From Trochalopteron elliotii (lineage: Eukaryota > Chordata > Aves > Passeriformes > Leiothrichidae), in contig JANPWX010000026.1 of assembly GCA_024734555.1 (NCBI GenBank), forward strand, positions 3,858,903 through 3,922,902: DNA of 64,000 nucleotides. Reading direction: 5' to 3'. The notes under the pieces were generated by a model. That model was not told the origin of the DNA. It saw only the letters and a program-made list of their open reading frames with translations, and did not search any database. Shown here in pieces: positions 54,901 through 64,000 of the stretch; the stretch's first letter is position 1, and each line of letters begins with the position of its first letter. The translations under genes were made by a program, and so were the position numbers.

Positions 54901-57900
54901 GAGCATTCAGAGAGAGATCACCCTGTCATGAGCTCATGCTGGCAATATGTTTTTTTCTATGGGTGTAAACTGAGATTTGAGCCTGAGAGAGACTCCATAT
55001 TCAGCCCTGCAGGAGCACTTTTGTGCATGTTGTTTTCTTTAGAATAGGCGAGGAAGTTGTGAACCGCTCCCAGACCTAGAAAAATACCTACAGCCACAGC
55101 GAGTTTGATGGCCTCCTCCCCTTCCCTCCCCACCATGCAGCAATAAACTGAAGGTAGAGTCAGAGAGAAAGCATGCAGATTCTACTGAAGGGACAATGTC
55201 ATTTTGCCCTGTGTGGTTACTTGGGTTTGTGTGGTGGTCTGAGCATTTTGCCTGTTTTCACTTGGGAGGTGGTAGGCAGATGTGGGTTTGTGGCGGGCAG
55301 AGGCAGTGACATGGTGGTCAGGGCTGGGAAGCTGAAAGGCAGAGTGAGTCCCTATGTGAGGCAGTCACAATGTGGAGCCTGATGTCCCTGCCCCTGTGTG
55401 GCAGTGGGGAGCCCATCTCTATCATCCCAGCAGCAGCTCTCCCCATGCAGAGTGGGGGCTGTGGGGTAGCTGTGGCATCCCTGAGGGAGGTCCTCTCCTA
55501 GAGAGCAGCCCAGAGGCTAGCTGTAGATATGGCCCTTCTCTGGTTTGTGTGAAAGGAAAATAATGCTCTGGGCAGAGCCCAAAGTCAGCAGAGTACTCAG
55601 TTTCTCTCTTATCCGAATTTTCAGTCAAGTAAGTACTGCGCTGTAGAGGAACAATGTCATTTGAATTCACTAGGATCTTTTATGGCCTTCTCAGTGCTGG
55701 TTTGTTTTTGCTATATGTGAGCAACACTGGGATTTCTGGTATAAACTGCCCCTTCCAGGCAGTCCCACCTGCCTGAGGTCTACTCCCAGCAGAGTGTGAT
55801 CTGTTGCAAATCCTTTAGGTTCTAGACCTAAACACTTCACAATTCCTTTCAAGAGTGTCATATCATTCTTACTGGTTAAGTCTGAAAAGCATAACATTAA
55901 TTCTTTTCCTGGGTGACCTAAAGAAGGCTAGTAATTCTTCTTAGGAAAAAAATGTATTTAAAAATAGATGCACTCTTTTAATCCCCAAAGTGCTGGCACC
56001 CAGTTTTAGAGTATGACGGTGGCTGGGGGTATTGTGGCACTGGGAGAGGCCACCCCAGCTGTGCTGTACCCAAGACATCTACTCTGATGAACATGTTTAG
56101 GAATCCAGTTTCATTTTCCTGATGGCATTTTTTCAGTGCAGTTCAGAGATGGGATGCATTTTGAGTTATTTTGAAAGAAGCAGCCATAAACCCTTTGATG
56201 CAGGAATTCAGAAACAATGTGGTCAAGTCAGGCATGAACACATGGCAAATGTAACTGAAATAGAAAGCTGGGTCTACAGACAGTTCTTGCCTAAAATTAG
56301 CTGTAGGAATTTAGTCTTCCTATGATATCTTCTTGTTCCTGTTGTCATATTCTAGTGCATGAATGTACATGGGTTTAGAAGTCCTGCATTCCTTTTACAG
56401 ATGCCTAGCAGTCCTCCTTTTTCCTCTAAATACATTACAGAAGTTTATCTTATGCCTTACTTAAAGGCTTAAGAAATTTTTCCTTCCTTTTTGGCTGAGT
56501 TCACTCTGAAATATACAGATTTCTGTATTTACAGCAGTATGATACATGGAAGCACTGCAACCCACACCTAGGGTTATGCTAAAGGTAACATAGTCAAAGA
56601 TGTTAATATTCATGAATATTCTAGGAGTGATTAAAAGAAGATTTAGAAATATATTTTTGTTGACTATTTTGTGGTGGGGAACAATCTGCTGTGGGTAACA
56701 GTGTGATGCCCATGTTTGAAGCTTTAAAACCACTGTGCTGTGAGGTTGTGATCTCAACCATCTCACAGCTGACAGTCCTGCCACCAGAGCAGAAAACACA
56801 TAGCTAAAAAATCAGTAAAAGCCTGTGTTGTTTTATTCTTGAACACACACACACAAAACAAACAAACAAAAAAACAACAATGAAAAAACCCCACCAAAAA
56901 CAAAACCAAGAAAAGGTCAGCAGTGAAATACATCTAGAACAGGCTGGGAAAAGCAAGCAGGGAAAAGCAAGCCCAGAGCCACTGACTACCTTGGGATGCA
57001 GGAAGTGTAGGTTGCATTGGTGATGCCCTCTGACTGCACACATGGAGTGAGGGCTCCACAGGGAGCTCCTCACCCCAATGCATTCACTGTCTGTGAACCC
57101 TGTCTCAGCAAACTGCAAAGACTGTTCGGCACTAGAAACTGTGATGGTGAGATGGTTGGGGCTTTTCCAGCCTGTAAGCCCACCTTGGGTCTGTTATTTC
57201 AGGCTGGGGCCCCTTTAGCGTGGTGCTGTGACACCTACAGCTGAAGACAGGTTCAGTTTTACCTCAGGGGTCTCTTGTCCATTGCAGGATGTAAATGTGC
57301 CCTATTTTAGTATCTGCCTGCAGTCCTCTGTGGAATGGTGATTATGAACCTTCTTAGCCTCATAAAGATTCTGTAGTGATAAACTCTATTAAAAAAATGT
57401 GAAGATCTTGGATAATCCAGTAACAGCTCTGTAAAAGTAGGATTTTCCCCTGCTGACATGAAGAGACTCAAGGAACTTGTCAGAACTGCTTTTAGATGCA
57501 GCTTATATGACCTAAATTAAAATTGGCAATCAGCTTCTCTCTCCAGCATTCAGTCCAGCTTACTTTCAATCAAATGAGATTCATTAATTAAGATTTGTAC
57601 AGATTTGTTTTCACATCTAGTAAAAATGGGTGCCTATCGAGAAGGTGCTAGGTGCTCCACTACCACTGACCAAAATGACATGAGCAGAATTACCCAGCAA
57701 CAGTTTACTGACAGCTTCCAAGACAAACAAACCTGCTACAGGAGGTAACACAAACATCTGCTCCCCTATGGCTGCTGGGCGGTTTTCACCCCATCCAGCC
57801 ACACCTCCAGCTGTCACCTCCCCAAAGAAATATGTAGTACTGCATCATACTGTGTGCCCTGAAAATCAGCAGACCAGGGCACTTATACTGGGACAAGGAG

Positions 57901-60900
57901 GATTGCTTTGTTCTTGTGTATTTATAGCTTTGTCTTAATAGACTGTTTAAGAAAACATGTGAACCTTTCAGGAACATCATTGCGGTAATGTCAGCTGTAG
58001 CACAGCAGCCAAAACTCAGGCATCAAAACTATGAAATTATCATCTGGAAGAGGAATACAAAGGCTCAAAAACTGCTGGTGAATTCATTGCTTTTAGTGTT
58101 TGCACACGTGAGAGAGAAAATAGCCAGGGGCATTAATTCACACGTGGATTATGGCATATTTCACTTTAAAAAGCAAAGCTCTTTTCTGATTTACAGCTAT
58201 TATAATAATTACTTAGCTCAATACAACAAGGGAATCAGCTGGCAGAGTGGCTTAGCATATTAAGATACAGCTTTATGTGTAGACCCTCCCTCTTCTCAGT
58301 GCCACAAGCTTGAGTCCTCAGCAGGGACCTCAGCTGATGAAGTGATAGCAGCAGGTTTCCAGTCTCAAGCACACTGTGTGGGCTGCTCTCCTGCGATCAG
58401 GCCAGCTGCCCTGATCAGGGAAGCTGGATTTTCATAGATGTGAAAGCCAGAAAGGAACAGCCTAATCATTTAGCCTGACTTTGTTTTACTCAGTAATTCC
58501 TTCCTAAAGCCCTGTCATTTGTGGCTGAAATAGAACATGTCTGTTAGCTGTCTAACCTTGAATTAAAGACTGCAAGTTGCAAAAAATGCATCCTATCCCA
58601 GGGCATGCCATTGCAGTAATTCTTGCTATTTGCATCTTGTTTGCAGCTTGAACTCTGTTAACAGACTTTTAACTTTCAACTACTGTATTTTGGCTTGCTG
58701 GCACCACCAGTGCTGTGCACAGTGCAGGCCAATGTTAACATCAGCTAACTGACATCACTGAAGGGAAATCTAGGAACAGCTAATTCAGAGCAATCTCTAC
58801 TTGATGACTTCTGTCTCTTCAGATATAGTTGTAATGGTTTTGTTTTGCATGCTCTCAGCCAGTTCTTGATTTTCAAAGCTTCAAAGCTTAGAGAGAGACG
58901 GATTGGGACACATAGTAAATGCTAGGATGTCATACGGAACAACTTGTATAATGCTGCGCTCACATCCCTGACTTAAGAGGCTGCATCCAGATGAAGATTA
59001 TCTGGATTTGGAGCTCCTGCAAATGTGTTTGGTCATTGCATACTTTCAGTATCATCTGCAGTTCAGACAAACGCATCAGATAACAGGATTTCGTCCAATT
59101 TTGTTTCTCACATCGGTGTCTTTCTTCTTTTGCTCTTCTACACACATAGAATTTGACTACTGGATCTGAATGCAGGTTGTGATCTATTATTCTGTGAGAA
59201 AAGTTGATAATGTAGATAATCTCATAAATTTTAAATGAGAATTCAACATAGTCAAGAGAGGTATTATATCCAAGGAGTATTAAATCCAGCCTGGGATATA
59301 TTTTTTCATGCTTTCTGGAGCTACCCTTCAGGTTGTAGAGAGGCCACTAAGGTCTGGATTCAGCAGTGGCAAGCAGATGGCAAAAGACAGCTTTATGTGG
59401 AATGCAACCCATGTAGTGGGAAGCTCTTGTGTGTTTATTCCTGGCCTGTAAGAGTGAAACCTCTGCCATCCTAAAGAGATTGCTTCAAATCTGCATCAGC
59501 CTGTTGGAATAACATACAGCTAAAGAAAGAAGCCTTTCTTCTGTTTTAAAGATAACCCCATATCATGTTAATTACAAATAAGACAGTGAACAGCAATCAA
59601 ATATGGGGTCTTTTACTTTTGGATAAAATCTCATTGCTAGATTAATTAAATCTGTGACCAAGTTTATAAACTAAATATAAGTATAGATATAAAATTGGTT
59701 GGATTTCAAAATCTGAATGAACACCTACCTAGTAGAATCTAATTTATGTTAATATTTATTTTAATATTTTATTTGATATTTTCTATAAACTTTGTTCATA
59801 ATAAATGATCAGTTATATATTATTGTGCATAACAAAAAATGTCTTTATCTTGCAGCAGATAGTGGGATAAATTTAACATGTGTAGGACACAGCCAATTTT
59901 TCCAGGCAAATCTAAGTATATTTGAGCAATCATCTTGACAAGTGATGTGACACTTGGATTTGCAGCTGGGAAGGTGTGTAGAAACAGAATGGGAGCAACA
60001 GCAAAGAGATTAATGAAAATCCATAAAATGGAAACACAAAATTGGGACAGATGATTAAGTCTGGTTGACAGCATATGAGATAAGTGGACTAGAAATAAAA
60101 TTAATGTGCAAATATTGATCTGAATAATCCCACTTAGATGGTTACATCTGAGTGACAGATTCTGAAGTAATTGCCCACAGAAGGCAGCAGCAACATGCTC
60201 TACATGTGGAGCGAAGGCATTGTGGTATATCTGGAACGAAACTGAAAAACCCAGCTACTACTACCTATATTACAAATAGCATGAAGGTCTTTCCTACCTT
60301 TGAAGACAGACTCAGGTATATTACTTCCAATCAGATTCTGGCAACTACATAATTTTTCATCAGAGAAGGCAAAGCATCTATTATTTCACAGCAAAAAAAA
60401 ATACTCTTAATTACGTTTCTCTGCATTTATAAGGAGAACAGTCCCTACATAGCTTTTTATTATAGTAACTGTGACCAGCCTCCATGTGGTCACCAGCAAA
60501 TCTTTTGTGCAGCTGACACTCCTTCAAGAAGGTGTTGCTGAAATCAATATACGTGTGCCTGGGGAACTATAAATAATGAAACACCTGATGCTCTGCAAAG
60601 TTAACGCTTTCTCCATATATCACATATTATAGGCTGAATATCCATAGTGACCCCAGCCAGTGAGGCTGGAGACAACACCCTTTCTTAAATCCAGCTGCAA
60701 TAGTTGAAGATATTAGTGCTTCCCCACAGCACAACTTTGCCAGAAAGGTGATTTATATGGGCGTTCTGTAACCCAGCATAGGAAAAAAAATCACTGGGGT
60801 TAATGGAAATCATTGTTGTAGCATTGCTTAAACTAATCTCTGTCCTTAAACTAAACCCACAGAGGATCAGGGACTACCACCTGGTAGGCAAAAATGGAAG

Positions 60901-61140
60901 CACGGTGCCCACTGGCTGAAACGCAGTAACAAGCAGCTGAGACCATGCTGTCTTCAAACAGCAGGAAATAACTTCATGGAAAAATTTTCAGGTTTTATTT
61001 TATTTGCTCCAGCTCTGTCTGGAGCAGTTCAGCCATGCTCTGCCCTCAACTGGCTGCTACCGCCCATCTAATGAGCGCTGGAATGGATCCTGCAGCGCTC
61101 CCACCCTGCGTCAGCCCCAAGTCAGGTGGCTTGGCTCCAA
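48939..61140. other. Gene-poor region downstream of PLRG1, part 2
   Basis: About 12 kb without recognisable exons, RNA genes or well-marked transposons. Simple sequence includes an AT dinucleotide run near 52207-52217, the A/C-rich tract 56842-56911, and a tandem pair of GGGAAAAGCAAGC at about 56945-56971. Candidate open frames (for example near 52442-52744 and 56461-56799) lack recognisable domains and are not annotated as genes. Confidence 0.6.
56842..56911. repeat. A/C-rich low-complexity tract
   Basis: ACACACACACACA followed by CAAA and CAA units and AAAAAACCCCACC, ending CAAAACCAAG. It has the same composition as the opposite strand of the tract at 48815-48938, but no exact long match was established. 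Confidence 0.8.
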
Positions 61141-61188
61141 CTGCTGCTGCTGCTGAAGATGGTTTGCAGTGAGCCAGCAGCAGCAGCA
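61141..61188. repeat. CTG/CAG inverted triplet repeat (hairpin)
   Basis: (CTG)5 at 61141-61155 faces (CAG)4CA at 61175-61188. This gives a perfect 14-base-pair inverted repeat with a 19-base loop. It is in non-coding sequence, so no polyglutamine or similar tract is implied. Confidence 0.85.
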
Positions 61189-63825
61189 AAGGAAGTGGTC
61201 ATACTGCTTTACCACCTCACCCATGTCTTCAGCATGGGAGAGTGACAACTTCAGCTGCCACAGCTGTTGCATGGGCAAGGCAATGTTTGCAAGTAGAATT
61301 AACTCTGTTATTGATAGACCTTCGTGGTTGCAACAACACTATCTCTGTTTCAGTGATCTTTTACACTCTAGTACCATAGCCAGCTTTAGTTTGCTACAGT
61401 TTAATTCTCCTTGAAGGAAAAAGAATTTCCAATTAATCCAAGGAGGATTAAGCTATAGTAAATTCTGATTTGCAAATACAGACTGATTAAACTTGAGCAG
61501 CTATCACTTTCCAGTTTCCCTCCTTGCTCCTTTCCTGGAGGTTGGGTGCCTGCCACAGGACAGCTGAATTTGGCATGTGGAGCTGCTCAGGAGCACCAGA
61601 GTTCACTGCCTTGGCATGGTGGGTTAGAGGGATGCTCATGTAGGGTTGCCTGGAGCCACAGCGTTCAAAACTTCAGTGGCTTGGAATTTTCAGCCTCCAG
61701 GGTTCCAACAGATTCCTATGCTGTTCATCTCTTACAAAGTCAGAGGTGGCCACCTCCAGGAATGGAATGGGAGAACAGCAGGAAGAAGTAACTTTCTGCT
61801 ATCTAACTGAGCAGGCTGGCTCACCAACAGACAATCCCTTCTAAACTGGAATACTCACACATTTTGTGTACTCTGACCAACATCCCTCATCTTCAAATAA
61901 TATGCTTATCCCCCTGTCCCCTTTTTACACTGGAAGACTTTGTAGCTCTGAGGAGCTGACAAGCTGAGGAGCTCTCACTATGAGAGGATATAGGAGGTGG
62001 CTACTGCACTAAGACTTTGACACCCTGCTTCCCTTGGAATAATGCCATGGTGGCAGCTTCCCTCCATGTCTTAGAAATGTCAGTTCTCTTTTTTTGTGTA
62101 GGTCAGCATGTCACTGAGAAGATGGGGAACAGCAGGGGCAGCTAAATATATCCAGGAGATGGCAAACATCTCCTCAAGATTTAGAAACTTCTGTTTGTGA
62201 TTTGTGGAAGAAAAGGATGAGGTCATGAACACAGCAAAAGAGAGGAAGAGAAAATGATTAAGAAAGGAATGGAGGAAAGAAGAGACTCAGAGAAGGCAGA
62301 AACACAAAGAAGGTGGAAGAACACTTAAGAGGTAAAGCTCATGCTCAAAGTAGGCAAAACATCTATAGTGTCCTGAAGATGTAGTGTTTCTGAAAATATG
62401 CTGTAGTTGAGCAGTACTTTCACGTGACTTTACTTCATATAAAACTGTTAAAGTGCCCTGGTTTCACAAAATACATGAGTACTGCCAGAACCACAGATAA
62501 TTCCGTCAGTCTTATTTTTCCCCTGCTATCTTTATGCATGCTGTATCTGAACACAGAATTTTGCTCTTTAGGCACTGCCTGACCATGTCAACAGCAGGTT
62601 TTGTTTAGTTTTTCAGTGAATGTTCCTGACTGAACATGATTCACGTGTTTTCTTAGTGACAGCATGGGCTGCATGGGACATGGCTGTTTTTCCAAACTTG
62701 CTGTGATTCAGTGGAATTCAGGCATTTTCATATTGAACATCTGTGACTTGGGGAGGATCCATGTGTTTTCTCAATGAATATGAACGAAGCTGGCAAGGCC
62801 CCCTACATTTCCTTCTTGCTTCTATGCTTGTAATTATCACAGTGTATATATATACAGAGACTTTCTCAGAATGTGCCTAAGAAGATCTGACAAAATCTAG
62901 CTTTGCTCTGCCCCGTTTCTCTGTGCAAGGAGGCAAGCCAGATAGAGTGGATGTGATCTCATGTGTTCCCCCTCCAGTCCATCCAACTACACATATGCAG
63001 TAGGACTTCTAAACTTACTTTAGAACCTATTTCTCTCTCTTAACCTGAATATGTGGTATTGCGTAGGTCTCAAAAATGTTGGAAAAAATCCTCTTCCCCT
63101 TCTCCTCACTGTTGCAGTGAGTTTGCTTCCACCTCAGAGCGCTCTGGCACTGTACTTGAGTAGTTCTTCCATGATTTGGAAAAGAGGCAAATAGTAAAAC
63201 AGCTGGCCTCTCAAGTGCCCCTTCACAGAAGAGGACTGAGTAACACAGAAGAGTACTCTTCACAGAAGAGTAACTCCTCCTGGTACTTACTGTCTTTGCC
63301 CTGATTTTACTTGTCTGTCCCAGGCTGAATTTACTTTTCTCTGAACAGCTGTTAGACTCTTGCCAGAAAAGTGAAGTTAAGTTTGTAAAGGATAAGTGTA
63401 AGGAACAGCAAGAGACTGGTAACCACTGAAGTATTGTACCTGGTTTTCATGGATAGATGGATGGTTGGTACTTAGCACTTATATGATGCTGTGTATTCTC
63501 AGTGTCATTGAAGAAACACTTACTCATTCTTAGACCATTCTGAGATAGATATGGGAGCCAGGGATAGTGGTGAAGAAGTTCTGGTCTTGCTGAAACTGAC
63601 TGAAGTTTCTACTTAAAGCTTACTTCTGGTAAATGCTTTCCTGCCATGTTGAGTTGCTATTTACTGATGTAGTGTTAGGATAACAAGCAAGCCTTTTAAT
63701 GCAAAATGAGGACCAGAATATTAACGCGAGACAAATCCTTGTTGAATGTGCAAACTCGTTTATCCTCGCAGATTTGTTTCATTTAAATTCTTCTCCTTCA
63801 CGAGCCATGCCTCTGCATCTAAAGG
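61189..63825. other. Gene-poor region before the terminal CpG island
   Basis: No recognisable exon. Contains a short (TA)n near 62846-62855 and repeated CTTCACAGAAGAG units near 63223-63271. If the next gene to the right starts at the terminal CpG island, this is its upstream flank. Confidence 0.55.
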
Positions 63826-64000
63826 CAGCCCGTACGCTAGTCACACTTTACCCTATCAGCAGGAAGCCAACTAATTCCCCGCGCAATCAGTTTCCGCGAA
63901 GACCTTTCCGAATTCTGGTGCCGCCGCACCATCCCGACCCAGCACGACACGTCCCTGCGGGGGCACGCGGCCGCCCCCCCCCCCCCGGGCGCGGGGGAAG
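63826..64000. promoter_or_regulatory. Edge of a CpG island at the window end
   Basis: GC content and CpG density rise sharply from about 63826, with GCGCAATC, CCGCGAAG, GCCGCCGCACC and GCGGCCGCC followed by a run of 13-14 C and GGGCGCGGGGG. This is typical of the start of a promoter island. By human synteny the next gene on this side of PLRG1 would be DCHS2, which would be transcribed away to the right, but no exon is visible here to prove it. Confidence 0.6.

Noticed and set aside
40110..63825. Search for cadherin (DCHS2-like) exons expected from synteny
   Set aside because: No LDRE, DxNDN or similar cadherin-repeat motifs were seen in the open frames on either strand.

Overview
The window is vertebrate nuclear DNA, almost certainly avian. 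It carries the fibrinogen gene cluster and the neighbouring splicing-factor gene PLRG1, all with conventional GT-AG introns. Bird origin is suggested by two CR1-type LINE fragments, compact introns and an A-alpha chain without mammalian-type tandem repeats. A solo LTR that I recall as typical of songbird genomes hints at a passerine. That refinement rests on memory, not on a search.

Layout: (1) 1-1.9 kb, the last three exons of FGG (+ strand; earlier exons lie before base 1). (2) 1.9-6.0 kb, intergenic. (3) 6.0-12.7 kb, complete FGA (+): five exons for the common A-alpha chain, plus a sixth exon giving the long alpha-E form with a fibrinogen-like globular domain. (4) 12.7-14.4 kb, a short gap between convergent 3' ends. 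(5) 14.4-21.4 kb, complete FGB (- strand, eight exons, 480 residues). (6) 21.4-26.2 kb, intergenic. (7) 26.2-40.1 kb, a CpG island and complete PLRG1 (+, fifteen exons, 516 residues), with one CR1 on each side of its promoter and a solo LTR in intron 4. (8) 40.1-63.8 kb, about 24 kb with no recognisable exon. (9) 63.8-64.0 kb, the edge of a CpG island. Gene order and orientation match the human 4q cluster read in reverse (PLRG1-FGB-FGA-FGG). The next gene beyond base 64000 may therefore be DCHS2, by synteny only.

Function: FGA, FGB and FGG products assemble in hepatocytes as a disulphide-linked hexamer, are secreted, and form fibrin after thrombin removes fibrinopeptides A and B. The thrombin sites (GGGVR|GPR in alpha, IDVR|GHRP in beta), the receiving pockets in the beta and gamma C-domains and the gamma-chain cross-linking residues are all visible. 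HNF1-like sites sit just upstream of FGA and FGB, as expected for liver co-regulation. PLRG1 is an unrelated housekeeping gene of the PRP19 spliceosomal complex.

No wholly unknown system was found. The most interesting observations concern cell-adhesion motifs. Both human alpha-chain RGD sites are absent, but two new RGDs lie 11 residues apart in the alpha-C connector. The gamma chain ends KQVGDA instead of the human KQAGDV, and its gamma-prime-like read-through tail is only VRPRG.
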